This document shows, piece after piece, positions 27,332 to 39,450 of a stretch of 64,000 nucleotides of DNA. The stretch is from contig JAQFVV010012491.1 in the NCBI GenBank assembly GCA_028023455.1, forward strand, positions 436,001-500,000, written 5' to 3'. How positions within the stretch are numbered: position 1 is the first letter of the stretch; each line of letters starts with the position of its first letter. The notes beneath the pieces were generated by a model. It was not told where the DNA came from. It was given only the letters and a program-made list of their open reading frames with translations, and did no database searches. The stretch comes from Epiperipatus broadwayi. Taxonomy: Eukaryota; Onychophora; Udeonychophora; Euonychophora; Peripatidae. The position numbers were made by a program, and so were the translations under genes.

Positions 27332-27652
27332 TATATAATATCAATAATTATGCGCTTTAAATGCTCGTTAAAGAAGTTATATATATATTAATAATTTATT
27401 TAAAGCTTAGCACTTTCAAAGTCCATGGCTTCATACTCATAGCTATGTGCCGTTGATAGTGATGAGGGGGAGTATTCAAATACTGAAACATCTAATTAAC
27501 ATAAATTTGAATACTCCCCCTCATCACTATCAATGGCACACAGCTATGAGTACGAAGCCATGGAGCTTTGAAAGCGCTAAGCTTTAAATAAATTATTAAA
27601 ATATATATAACTTCTTTAATGAGCATTTAAAGCGCATAATTATTGATATTAT
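27332..27652. repeat. Foldback element (family C)
   Basis: Arms of about 150 bases: left about 27332-27489, right about 27504-27652. Landmarks: TAATATCAATAATTATGCGC at both outer ends, GAGTATTCAAAT with a G/C run beside the centre, and a central spacer near 27490-27505. The arms differ by a handful of substitutions. No open frame. A segment at 27400-27450 is shared with the palindrome at 49.4 kb. Confidence 0.9.
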
Positions 27653-29399
27653 ATATGTTTTATATAAACCCATTGAGGTATTTGCAAATCACAATGTGAT
27701 AGCTAATTGTATTAATCAAAATCAGAAGGCTTAATTTATATGTACAGTCATATTCTGCAGACCTTAATTTCATTTTTATTGTTATTAATAAATTGATATT
27801 TCATTGTTAAAGTTATTCCAGTGAATTTACTTAATCATAGAATAGATTTAAAATATTATGTTTGTATTATATCTCTTATTCACAGTAACAATTATAGAGC
27901 TTTTGTTCCTGAGCTAGATTCATGCACAACAGTCTATAGTTATGGACATCCAGTTGATAATAATCCTGATAGGCACAAAGCGAATATCCTTTAAAGTCCA
28001 TACATTACATTTCAATTATTTATTTGGAAATTAAATTTATAGTTGACCAGTACATTAATAGTACTAAATGGCCAGAGCATTGATGATGATCAGCATGTTT
28101 AGTATCCCAGAATTATTTTTTTTGTTATATTCTTTTGGATTAGCACGTTTGTGCATCCGAATTATTGTTTAAATAATCTGCCCCAAGTTTGCAAAGGCTA
28201 AATAATTAGTTTGGTCTATAGTAAACTCATATCAAAGCCAGTCATAAGATTGACCGTTGATTTAGTTTGTTAATTATTCATAATGATGAATGATTATTGT
28301 GTAATGCTGATGAACTTATACTTATAGTTAGTTCTGCACTGATCACTCAGGCTTTATAGTTAGTTCTGCACTTTTTATTAATTTGGGGATGATGATTTTT
28401 CTATTACCCCAGATTTCTTCATCCCATTATAGTACTCATAAACAATTATAACTATACAGGCGATATCAACCATAATACATTTTAACATAAATATTTAAAG
28501 ATAATTGAATAATATAATTTTAAGAAATAGCTTTATTTAAATATGCAGTTTATTATTTGTTTTTTATATATAAAAGTACAGTTTGAAAATTTTATTCTAT
28601 AGAAATGGGATTTTTTAAAATAATTATAATCATTTTAAATATATATATATTGTTAAAAAGATAAAAATATATTAAGAAATACCAAAACAATAATTCCCCC
28701 ACCCTAGTATCATCCAATTGGAGAATTTGGTGATTCATTATTATGAAATCCTAATAGAATATGAAATATTTTTCCATCTCTGATTAAGGCTGCATATCTA
28801 TTGAAATAATTTAAAATTTCTTTAAAAAGGGCAAAAGAGAATAGTACATTTTATTCCAACTTCCTTTTACTTACATTTTTAGAATTATTGTCAAAATAAT
28901 TTATTTTAATGTGGTTTTAGTTTACCGAGATTTTAAAAAAAAGTATACTAAAAAAAAATTACTATAAAGGATGCAAATTCAGAATTATTAATGTACAGTT
29001 AGCGTCTTATTATATATGATTATTTATCTTTATATTGCTGAATATAAATTCTATTATATCTCTACAATTATTTAATATTAGAAATTGACTCTAAATGACT
29101 TTAAAATTCAAATGATGCAATAAATTATATTAAGGTGGCAAACTCCTGTCAATGATAAAGCCATTTTCCTGTATTATGCTAATAATCTATTTCTTAATAG
29201 TATCAATCTGCCTTTGAAAAGAGAACTTAATATATATACAAAGAGATAGAGACTTTAAATATTAGTAAATGTATTAGGAAAATGGATCAAATTTATAATA
29301 TTCATCTTAGTCAAAAGATATGAATCACACATTAAATAAAACGAAGGTTTTTATTTCCAGATCTTCCTATATTTATTTATAACTAGTATATTTTTAATG
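27653..29399. other. AT-rich region, one doubtful exon-like stretch
   Basis: A good acceptor-like sequence (TATCTCTTATTCACAG ending 27886) is followed by 38 open codons to a stop at about 28003; no family recognised. A 19-base unit (TTATAGTTAGTTCTGCACT) occurs twice, at about 28322 and 28353. Confidence 0.35.
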
Positions 29400-30110
29400 T
29401 CAATTTTTCTTCCACCTCTTTTATCATAAATATACAATCTCATCTATTTTTCAAATTTTCTCTGTCTTTAAATACATGTTCAATGCAGTTCCTCTTTAAT
29501 ACCTAATTTCTTTTCTATTTATTCTACATTGCTACTCTTACCATTCAAGTTTTCCTTTACATTTTTTTCTCAATCCATATTTCTAAAAACTACCAATCTT
29601 ATTTTTCAATTTTTTTTCACATCCAAATTTTTAAATATCTCTTCCCCCATCACTTTTTCAAATTTTCATTTTTGTTTCATATAAAGATACAATCAAAATA
29701 AAAAATTTTAACAGGCATCTTTCAATGAGTCACAGAATAACTTATCTTTATTAAAAGTTTTTTTTTTGCCATTACAAGATTTCTAATTTCCTTTTTGGTA
29801 TTCTGATCAATAGTTAACTAACTTCTTAAATACTTAAAGCAATAATCTGCTTTTCTTACTCCTACTTTAATTGCTTTCGTTTTATTGTATTCATTTTAGT
29901 ACTGAGGTTTTTTTGCAAGGCTCAGTTCCACATATTGTTGATCTTATTCATATCATATGCAAGTATTACTATAATCAACATATACTTCCAATCCTAATAT
30001 TAATCCTCTAAGAGGCTTTAATTCTGGAAAATCATCCACAATATTGAAAAATAACTTCACCCTAATGTCTGCTTGCTATAGTCAATAAATTGTAAAAATT
30101 TGATGGTTTA
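29400..30110 (-). pseudogene. RTE-like LINE remnant
   Basis: Read on the - strand, 29880-29740 gives FKYLRS followed by TIDQNTKKEIRNLVMAKKKL, matching the region just after the reverse-transcriptase palm (YLGS.I..DG....EI..RI..AK.AF). Upstream pieces (LFFNIVDDFPEL, about 30050) match the stretch after the QG..LSP motif. Further on (29600-29400) an E-K-K-rich stretch with stops resembles the C-terminal domain. It is heavily decayed with no intact frame; the clade assignment is inference. Confidence 0.6.
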
Positions 30111-30931
30111 GAAAAAAGAATTTATATTTTACAACTGAATATGCAATGTACAAGACTGTGATCTAAGACATAATGTAAACTGCATTATATAATAACATAT
30201 GATAAGATAGAAGCTATGCTTTAGGGATCATTTAATCCTGAAGCAATAGCAATATTCTTTGTTCATAAATTGGATGAGATAATTTTTATTTTTGGAAAAT
30301 AAACTCTGATATATACTTTGTTCTAGTTTCTTAACATTACAGACACTGTCTAATGTAATGCTTGACTTCATAACTTAATGTAGTTAGTACATTTATAATA
30401 AAGAGCAGCCCCCATACATTCATTGATCCAAGAAGAGGTAAGAACTTAGGAGCATTATACTTCAAGATGCAATTGGATGTCTAAATTATTTGGAGACTAA
30501 AATGATTACTGCAAAAATTTCAATCATGTTTAGAAATCATTTTAAATTATTAAAAATAATTATAAATGTCAATTATTTTAAAGTCTTTAATCAATGTAAA
30601 TTTCAGAGATAATTAATAGTAAATGTGTAATGTGAAAAATTTACTTTCCTCATCTGTTTAATGTTATTGTGGATGATTTATTTTTTCTTACATTAATACT
30701 TCCTGTCCTTATATTTTTAATACTTGCATGATTTTATTAACTCTGAATCATCACATATACTTTTTTTTTTTTTATCTATGCCCAAGATTACGATTGTTTC
30801 TTAGCTTCATTATAAGTATTATTTTTTAATGAATACTACCTTCTCCATGCAAAAAAAAGTGCCCTGATGATAATTCTATGCATGTTGAAAATATATCTTA
30901 AAGATCCTTTATCTCTGATAATAATATAAGT
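30111..30931. other. AT-rich spacer, nothing recognised
   Basis: No gene or structured repeat recognised up to the TA target site at 30932. Confidence 0.45.
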
Positions 30932-30933
30932 TA

Positions 30934-33080
30934 CAGGCAGTCCCCTAGTTACAAACTTAATTGGTTTCTGATGTGTGTTTGGAAGTTGAAATTGTTTGAA
31001 AGTAAAGGTCTGTAAAAAAAACATCAAAAAGGATTTTCAAAATACAGTATTTATTTTTTAGTGATTAGTATCTGAAGTTTTGTTTACAAATTTATCAAAA
31101 AGTTAATTGAATTGTATCCTTTTTCTTCTCTTAATAAAGAATTCTGTAACATTCTGTGTCTTTTTCTATTGCCCTTCTACACGAGATATACAATCCATTG
31201 GGATCACATTCTTCCATGATGGTCAAAAATTGTCAAGATGCATGAAGGCTTCATTCATATTCTTGATTGTCAAACTTTTAACAATAAGTTCATTATCAGA
31301 TTCTTCTTCATTTTGTACTTCATTCATCTCCTGTAGTTTAATCAAGTCTTCATTTGACAGAGGTTCTGAGAGAGATTAATTCATCAATATCTTCATCAGT
31401 GACATCTAAATTTAATTCATTCATTATATTGACTGTTTCAGTTGTGATATCTTCAGGAGTTTCTTCAATGTGCATAGAAGCATTCATCATTTGTGGATAT
31501 ATTTTTTTCCAACATTGTTGACTCTCTTACTTCACAGCCCACACATCCCAATAATATTTATTGCATTCCATATATTATAACTTTTCCAAAAATCTCTTAG
31601 TGTAGGTTCACCTTCTTTGCCAATTATCTTGATTGCTTGAGTCATTAATCTCATATAATACTGTTTAAAAGTAGCTATCACAGTTTGGTCCATAGGTTTT
31701 CACTTGTAGTATTGGGAGAGATAAGCACAACATTTAACTTCTGGATATAAATTTTGCAGGGATTTTGGATGTTCAAGAGAATTGTCTAAGAGCAATAGTG
31801 TTTTAAATGTTAAATTATTCTCACTACAATATTGCCTAACAAAAGGCACAAAATGATGTGACATCCAACCCTGAAAAAGCTGTGCAGTAGCCCGGGCTTT
31901 AGGATTTGATTTCCAAATGACTGGAAGCATTCTTTTATCTTTTCCTTTCAATGATCTAGAATTTTCTATTTGATAAATTAGCATTGTCTAAAATTTAAAA
32001 TCACCAGCTAAATTACCTCCAAGAAGTAATGTTAATCTGTTTTTAGAAGGTTTATGCCCAGGTGCAACTGATTCTTCCTTTGCTAAATATGTATGTGCAG
32101 GCATCTTTTTCCAAAATAATCCTGTCTCATCTACATTGAAGACTAGGCATGGAAAATAAACTCCATCTTTAATGATATTAGAGAAAGTGGAAATAAATTC
32201 ACTGGCAGCTTTTTTATCTGCCCTGGCACCTTCCCAGTACATTCAATATTATGTAAAGAATATCTCATTTTAAATTTGTGAAATCAGCCATTGCTTGTTA
32301 CAAATTCAACAGCAGTTTTCTTTTAATTCTTTCTTCCAATCTTCATGCAAACTAAGAGCCTTAGCTTGAATAATTGATAAACTCACTAGGATGCCTTTTT
32401 GATGTTGATCTTCAATCCATAAAGCCAAAGACTTCTCCAATTCATCCATTACTCTGCCATGTCTTTTTGAAACAATCTTTGAAGAAATATTTCCACAATT
32501 TTTAACATATTTCTTAATTTTATTCTTGTTTTTCACAATTATATAAATACTGTTGATTGGTTTAAATTACATGAATGTGTGATTGAAGCAAAAGATTCAC
32601 CATTTTCAGAACGTCTAATTATATCCATTTTTGTCTAGACCATTTGGGGTTTGAGATCTTTTAGTTGTATCAACCCTTGCTGTTTTTGCATTTCTCACTC
32701 ATGTTTTTAATTAATAAGAATAGAAAAAATTCACCAAAGCAGAAATATATACAGTGTATATGTAACGTAACCACCCACAAACTACTTTTAAAAATAAGCA
32801 CTAATCAAGACAGTCTGTGACGATGCTAAAAATAAAAGTAATCAATGTCAGAGAAATGGGAAGATTTACTGATTTTATCTGGGTTTTTATTATTCCCAAA
32901 ATATATTTTTAATTATTTTCTAAATTTCAAAGTTTATCTTTCTTTAGAAAAAATTCAATTACGAATGTATGTAAATACTTTTTTTTTATCATGTGCATAG
33001 ATAAAGATCTAAAGTCCAAAAGCAATTATATAATAGCGAAATGTTTGTAACTCGAATATTCATAACTAGGGGACTTCCTG
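30934..33080 (-). mobile_element. Tigger/pogo DNA transposon, complete, inactive
   Basis: Terminal inverted repeats CAGGCAGTCCCCTAGTTA (from 30934) and, on the opposite strand, CAGGAAGTCCCCTAGTTA (ending 33080). A TA dinucleotide flanks each end (30932-30933 and 33081-33082), the canonical Tc1/mariner/pogo duplication. Length is 2147 bases, normal for Tigger elements. One decayed transposase gene runs leftwards. Confidence 0.95.
31120..32702 (-). pseudogene. Tigger (pogo-type) transposase, decayed
   Basis: The probable start is the ATG whose complement is at 32700-32702 (MSEKCKNSKG). In order: a psq-type helix-turn-helix (MDIIRRSENGESFASI, about 32625-32570); a CENP-B-like DNA-binding stretch (VMDELEKSLALWIEDQHQKG, near 32455-32395); the first catalytic D in VFNVDETGLFWKKMP (near 32140); the second D in LLLLDNSLEHPKSL (near 31790); the third D in PMDQTVIATFKQYY (near 31690); then a C-terminal acidic tail with LSNEDLIKLQEMNE. 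All three DDD residues are still legible, but the frame breaks between 32306 and 32242, near 31985 and near 31700, and further stops follow. It bound and cut its own ends in the nucleus when intact. Confidence 0.93.
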
Positions 33081-33082
33081 TA

Positions 33083-33657
33083 TTCTTATTTTAAATTAAA
33101 CATCCTTACATAGTTAACATCAATGTACAAAAAAAAACTTGACATGAGCTTTTATTTGGAATTAAATGATATTTTTAAACATTGTTGGAAGAGATTCTTA
33201 AAAATTGGACATGTCTTACATGAAGATTAGTAAGTAATGTAAGCAAATTAAAATCTATATTCTTTCAAGTAATTGCAATCCTTTAATTTCATTGTGAAAC
33301 ATTTGAATGTTCAATATGATACCATATTCAATGCAATACAGATGAGCATATCTGCACTTAGGATAATGAATACTCATAAAAAGCAGTCATCTTAGGCAAA
33401 TAAAAATAAATTTCAACACATATCCTACTTCTCATGTAGTTAGAATTCCCTTGTTTTAGATAAAAGTGAGTATACCTTATTGAATTTAAGTAATAGTAAT
33501 TATAGCTTTTATCTGAGAAAGGTGCTTATCCTAACACTAACACATGGAATTGATGAAGTATCTATTCACCAGAAAAATAATAATACAAAGTCTAGGAGCA
33601 AGCTAATAATTCCAATCAGGGTCCACCATACCATCTAGCATTCTAAGACAATAAAGC
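33083..33657. other. AT-rich spacer, nothing recognised
   Basis: No gene or repeat recognised. Confidence 0.45.
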
Positions 33658-33896
33658 CAATTACTCAACTCTTAAGTTATCAACAATCTCAACCTGTAGT
33701 CAAAGCAACTTTTAAAAATAAAGGTGGTGCCACCTTTATCTATGGTCTGATGGTTATATAGACACTCCTTGATCAAGTTGCAATCTTTAGTGTCTATATA
33801 AGCATATCAGATCATAAAGGTGGTACCACTTTTATTGTTAAAGGGGGTTGCATTGACTACAGTTTGAGGTTGTTGATAGCTTAAGGTTGATTGTTA
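33658..33896. repeat. Foldback element (family B)
   Basis: Ends CTTAAGTTATCAACAATCTC (33671) and its inverted partner ending GATAGCTTAAG (33887). Inside them is a second palindromic layer (AAAGGTGGTGCCACCTTTAT against ATAAAGGTGGTACCACTTTT), then ATATAGACACT/AGTGTCTATATA around a loop near 33772-33792. No open frame. One end is repeated as a solo copy at 9.1 kb. Confidence 0.85.
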
Positions 33897-36800
33897 TCAT
33901 TTAGCATTTTTACGGAAGAAACGTTCAGTATTATTTAGACTCATACATCAAAATTTTTTTCCATTTAAATAATACCAAAGAAAAAGCTTTTTAGAATTAG
34001 TTCAATTACTATAATCTATGCTTCACAATTATCAAAAATACAGTAAATTTTAGAAAGTTCAAGATTTAATACTTCCTCTCTAGATAGTTAAACCACTGTA
34101 TGCTGTTAAAAAACAAAGAACAAGCCATAATCAAGTTTCAGGAAGTATCAATGTTTGTGAAAATTCTGATCTTTCTGATGTGGGCAATTGTTTCAGAGAT
34201 ATTTGACTTTGTGAATCAGAAACTTTTCTATATTGATTTCAGTTGCTGGCATAATATCTAAAACTTGAATATTCAATAGTATTAGAAACATGTTGCTTTA
34301 ACAAGCATCTCAGGTATTAATATTTTCTTTCACCCCCCCTCCCTCATGTAAACAGTCTTCACATTTCTTGGCCTAATCATAACAATGACTTCATTAGACA
34401 ATGTCACATTGACAATTGTATACATCAAAGATAAAAAATAATTTTTTTTTTAGATATCTTCACTAAATACTCTTAACAAAACTGACCTTCCTTTCTTATT
34501 ACAGACTCCAGCATCTTGATTACCAAATCTTCCATACATCAACTTTTTACAGAATAATGTTTAACTATCTATTTTTTGAAGTTACTTTCAAATTCCTGGA
34601 TATTCTGAACATTGTTAATTAAAACAAATCTGTTAATCACAAAACTATTACATTTAAGGTCCAATATGTTACATTATGGAACTAATTTTGCAAGGAATAT
34701 ATTACATTACCCATTATCACTACTATCTTATGTATAAAATAATAAACAACTTCTCTTGAATCATAGCAATAACAATATTTGTCTCATTCGGCCTAGCCAA
34801 TTGTGTTTGTAATTTTGGTCCATGCTGAAAATGGTTGATTCTTAGCATACAATAGTTCCTTAAGCATCTTAACTATCAAATATATTCTCCCCAGAAAGGC
34901 TTCAATTCTTCAAACAAATCTTACTTAGAAAAATGAATGATTGACAATGTCTAATTTGGCGACAATATAAAAGACCTCTTTTGTTGCTGATAAAATACTT
35001 TTGATAAAATTCATCTTTACTCATTTATATCAAAATTGAGATTATCATCCATACTTTTAATTATGCATTTTTTGCATATTTAAAATATACCTTGTTTTTT
35101 TCTCATTCAACTTTTGATATATTTTCTGTACATTTGTTACTTTCAGCAAATGTAGTCATGATTAGCTTTTATCTCACTAGTTTCAAATGTCAATACATCT
35201 TAAGTTTTGTTTGTTCCTAGATTTTCTACAACTTTTGATAGAATAGTGCCCTCAAGTACAAATCAAATTTGCTGTTTTTCTCCATCAAGCAACATCTTCG
35301 TTATCTGTGACATTGCTAGAGTTTAAAAACAAATTATTTAAAAATGAATTAACATGTATCTTTCTTTAATCAGCAACTCCCCTTCCCCCCTTATGATAGC
35401 TATAAACAGTTAATTGCTTTACATGATCTTAATACTTAATATTATATCATGAATCATTACACACATTTGTTGAAGTTTTAAAATGTCTCAATTTGGCTGA
35501 TATTTAGAAAACATAAATGCTTGTAAATTATCAATTTATTTCTGTATTATATCGGATTCCTTATCCAAGAATTTACTAACCCTTACTTCTTATTGATAGA
35601 AATCTTCAAACTCGAGGAGATTCGAGTAGAAAAATAATATAACTGGATATCTCTTGTTGGCTATCCCAAAACTATACATTTAATCTCAGGACAAATTGTG
35701 ATCAACTAAGATTAGAAGCTTGTCTATATTTTACTACAAATTGAATTTATGTACTTGAACTAATTTAAGATATGACATTATTCATTAAAATTCAATTTAT
35801 AAGACGGAATTTAATACACTTCAAAATTTATAATATTTAGGATTAAACTGTATTTTGTTGCAATTTAAGTCATCAACTAGTTTAAATCAACTTCTGAATT
35901 CCTGATAAGACAGTATTTTGCAAATAGGATCTGATATATATCTCTAATAAATGCTTTCGTTTGATTATCATAAAGTTTTGCTCATTTATCCCATAAGAAT
36001 ATATTTTCATTGCTCCATCTAGTTGTAGTATGATCTATTAGCACTCAAAGTTTAAATATTGATGACTTTTGTGATATTCCTTGGATTATATATCAGATGG
36101 AGAAATCACTTAAAATGCTAATAAAACATCACCTCTTTTAGAAGATTTTAAATGTAGCATTAGAAAAATAATTATTAAATTCTTTATTTTGCATATACTT
36201 GATTCTTTTAGTTGACAAATGGTTTTTTAAAATGTATGTGTAAAAATATTTCTGCTATTTTTGAAAATAATCCCCTCAGTCCTGAAAAAAAAATTGTTGA
36301 CAATTACTGCATTTATATCATGAGGATTCAATATTTAATTAATCTGTGTTTTTGAAAAAGTTAATCATTATTTCTATTCTTTGCTGGGCCCTGTTTAACA
36401 TTAAATATTTTGAATCTTAAGAGAATAGTGTGAAACATATATTTTCATCAAGCATCTATTTTTTTTTAATATTGACTGTTGACTTAACTAAATTCCTTTT
36501 TTTATTTTATGTAAATATTTTTAATTGCAGATAATTATTATCAATAAACATTGTTTTTTAAAAAAACAATAATAAAGAAAGAAGTAATTCACAAAATGTT
36601 CAGATCAAAAAATATGTTTTAGTTATAGAACTCTATGCCAAATTCTAACATCAAATAAAACATATTTTAAAGAAATATTGCAAAAATTTAAGAAAATTTT
36701 ATTATTCAAGATCTTGCTGTTCTCTTTCATTAAAAATATAAATATATTAGAAAGTAAAATATTTGTTTACAAAAAACAGTGATGAATGATGAAAAAAATA

Positions 36801-37299
36801 AAATGAGAATAAATCATATTATAATAGAAGACTGTAAAAAAAAAAAAAACAGATGAAAAACATTGCAAGAAAAAGATAGAAAGTAAATGTATTTTTACTT
36901 ATAGAAGAACAAACATCTCTCATGAGAAATTAACTAGATATGTAGACGTTTTGAAAAACTGAGAAAAATAATATAAGCAGAAATTTATGTCAAAACAGGA
37001 TAAACATAAAAAATGAAAGAGATAAAGTGAACCTAGTTATCACTATTGGAAGAAGAGATTATACTTTAAAAAAAAAAAATGAAATTAAAATGTAAAATGT
37101 TATGATTAATACATATTAAGCTATTTACAAAATAAAAATAACAAAACATCTTTTTTTTGACAAAGATAAAAATTATCCTAATTTATTTTTTTAAATTTTT
37201 AATAAAGTTTTTGCTGAAAAATGATATGCACTGATCTGTAATAAGCAAAGTTGTTAATATTTCAAATCCATCCTCATGCCTTTGAATATTATTAACTTT
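33897..37299. other. AT-rich region, nothing recognised
   Basis: No gene, exon or classifiable repeat was seen in this 3.4-kb stretch; homopolymer A and T runs are frequent. Confidence 0.45.
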
Positions 37300-37304
37300 T
37301 ATTC

Positions 37305-37400
37305 ACTTATAGTTTTAACTGATCTAGTCTTCATCAGAACTGCAATGTAATTTATAATGTATTTGATGAAGACTATATATCAGTCAAAACTGTAAAAAGA
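37305..37400. repeat. Inverted repeat with two hammerhead-like cores
   Basis: Two inverted half-copies face each other. On the - strand, CTGATGAAGACTAGATC (complement 37321-37337) continues to CAGTTAAAAC (to 37311). On the + strand, TTGATGAAGACTATATATC (37363 on) continues to AGTCAAAAC (to 37390). Each resembles the hammerhead ribozyme core CTGANGA, stem II, GAAA. The - strand copy keeps CTGATGA exactly; both copies have AAAA in place of GAAA. Such motifs are known in Penelope-like retroelements. Confidence 0.55.
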
Positions 37401-37830
37401 TTATAAAAACATTGTATTCAATTGCACAAGGAGTGGATTTTTAAAAAAAAATTGAAATAATAAAACTATACAAAAAAGGATTAGGTTTTTGAAAACAATT
37501 ATTCAGATTTTATAAAAAAAAATGGCTAAGAAAAAAGCTTCCAATTCTTGATATTATAAAATAATAAAACAATGTTTCAAAAGAATAAAAGCACAAGATT
37601 TTGTAAGATAAAGTCTATATCCAAATTAATTAATTGGATCAGTGTTTTGTCATCTACGGAAATAAAAGAAGCACTCACTGCCTTTTCTATTCCCTTAATA
37701 TAATTACAATTTTATTTATTTTATCTATTTTTTAAAACATTTTCATATTTATCATTAAGACTATTTATTTCCTCTAGATGATCTGTTTAGTAAAACATAC
37801 TTATTTCTTCCAGAATACTATATTTCATTA
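37401..37830. other. AT-rich spacer, nothing recognised
   Basis: No gene recognised; possibly decayed flank of the hammerhead-bearing element on its left. Confidence 0.4.
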
Positions 37831-38790
37831 AACATCACATAATCACCATTTCTTATACTTACACAAGCTGTTTACACAGAGACTAAACTCTCCATACTGT
37901 AGCGCCACCAGTGCAAGCCAGAGTAATCAATGGATGCAAGAAGGTTTGAGAATAAAATCCACTAGTCTGGAGATATTGGATGAGTAGGCATTAGATAGGA
38001 TTTTATGCACAAACTTTCTCGCATCCATTGATTACTCTGGCTTCCACTGGTGGCGCTACTGTATGGAAAGGTAATACGGTATGCAAAAGACTTGGATAAA
38101 GAATTTATATCAGTATATTTGTACAAAAGATGGGATGATTGTGTTAAGAGAATTGTTGAGTGTTATAGTAGTAAGAAATGGAATAAAAGAATAGATTTAT
38201 TAATAAAGAATAGGGGATTAGAGTGATGGAAAAATAGTATGGAGAGTAAAAAGAATTTAAATATATATAGAAATAAACAGAATATTAGATGTGAGTTAAT
38301 ATATGATAATGGTAAGGAAAGTAGTTTATTGTTTAAGGCTCGAACGGGATCTTTAGCTACAAGAGAATATACATGTAAATGGAAAAATATGGGTGATTTA
38401 TTTTGTAAATTATGTAAGGAAGGAATAGAAAATATTAGGCATTTGTTAATTGAATGTAAATGCTTGAAAACAGAAAGGGTACATATAATGAAGTTATGGA
38501 AGAACAAATATGAAAAAAGTGATTATACAGAAAAGGAATTATTGGTTTTTATGCTGGGTTTGGGAAAAAATAAGGGGGATTTAGATATAAAGGCTATAGA
38601 GTTGACAAAGATTATGTTGTGGAAATGGGATGGAGCAGAATATGGGAAAATGTAGAGTGGGGAATGAAAAATAAAGTGGCTAACAGGTTTATCTGGGCAT
38701 AATTGCTGAAATATTCTTGACTTCGTTTAAGGAGAAGCCACAATACATCACATCACATTATATCACATCACCATCTGTGTAAATAGTATA
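37831..38790. mobile_element. MITE family A interrupted by a LINE
   Basis: The left part (37831-38071) starts with AAACATCACATAATCACCAT, then CTGTTTACACAGAGACT, the inner end CTCCATACTGTAGCGCCACC, a shortened centre and the mirrored arm ending CGCTACTGTATGGAAAG. The expected continuation (TCTGTGTAAACAG) reappears at about 38773 as TCTGTGTAAATAG, after a 5'-truncated LINE. The LINE therefore landed inside the MITE's right end. Confidence 0.8.
38072..38772 (+). pseudogene. 5'-truncated APE-type LINE, 3' fragment
   Basis: From about 38076 the frame reads RYAKDLDKEFISVYLYKRW, has one in-frame TGA at about 38224, and then continues as 138 codons from ATG 38239 to TAG 38655. The later part contains the C-terminal CCHC knuckle (CKLC, H and C in spacing C-2-C-8-H-4-C), which binds nucleic acid during target-primed reverse transcription. 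I count about 10 amino-acid differences over 136 residues compared with the LINE at 53.0-57.5 kb, so they are the same family. The 3' UTR (GTGGCTAACAGGTTTATCTG) and the CACAT-type tail repeat (38743-38770) are shared too. Confidence 0.95.
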
Positions 38791-39388
38791 TTTTTATAAC
38801 GTTTTCTAGCATTGGCATATTTTTTTTCTTAGCCATATGTATAAGCTGTAATAAAAGCAATTTCTGGGATAAATAAACATAGAAATATGAAGGTATGCCA
38901 TTGTTTGCAATCATGATATACTAGTAGCTCAAAGATATACACAATAGCCTAAGCAGATTTAATCTCAAGAAAATACTGAACTAAATATATACAGCAATAT
39001 GAAGTTAGGCAATAATTTATTAGCATGGCATTACAATAGTTCAAAGATATTATAATAGACTAAACAATATTTTGTCTCATGTCTTGAATAAATTATGCAA
39101 TGTTGTAAGTTTGGTATTATCAATAATATTGGTGTACAGTATTTCAATCTTCTTTTGACTCATACTGTATATTTATATATATATTTTTAAAGACATTGCA
39201 ATTTCAAAATGAATAAATCTATTGGTAAATGATACCTAATTGATTCTTTATTGACATCATTTGGATCACTTATTGTCAAAGAAACAATAAAGACAAGAAA
39301 ACCAAAATCAGAAATGATGAATTTAAATATAAAAATTAAAATCTATTTAATATTTTAATACTAACTAGGTCATAATATTTTTATTAAC
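38791..39388. other. AT-rich spacer, nothing recognised
   Basis: No gene or repeat recognised. Confidence 0.45.
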
Positions 39389-39400
39389 AAGATACATCAG

Positions 39401-39450
39401 CTGGCCCGGGTTTGCTTCCCAGTCAACGCATTTGACATATGAAAAAAAAA
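39401..39450 (+). repeat. 5'-truncated SINE with target duplication
   Basis: It begins inside the tRNA-like region (CTGGCCCGGGTTTGCTTCCC), keeps the B box and the tail GCATTTGACATATG, and ends in an A-run. It is bracketed by a perfect 12-base duplication AAGATACATCAG (39389-39400 and 39451-39462), the hallmark of LINE-mediated insertion. Same family as 2882-2980. Confidence 0.92.

Noticed and set aside
38163-38507. 114-codon - strand open frame
   Set aside because: It is antisense to the LINE C-terminal coding region, whose + strand frame matches a second copy in the window; a shadow.
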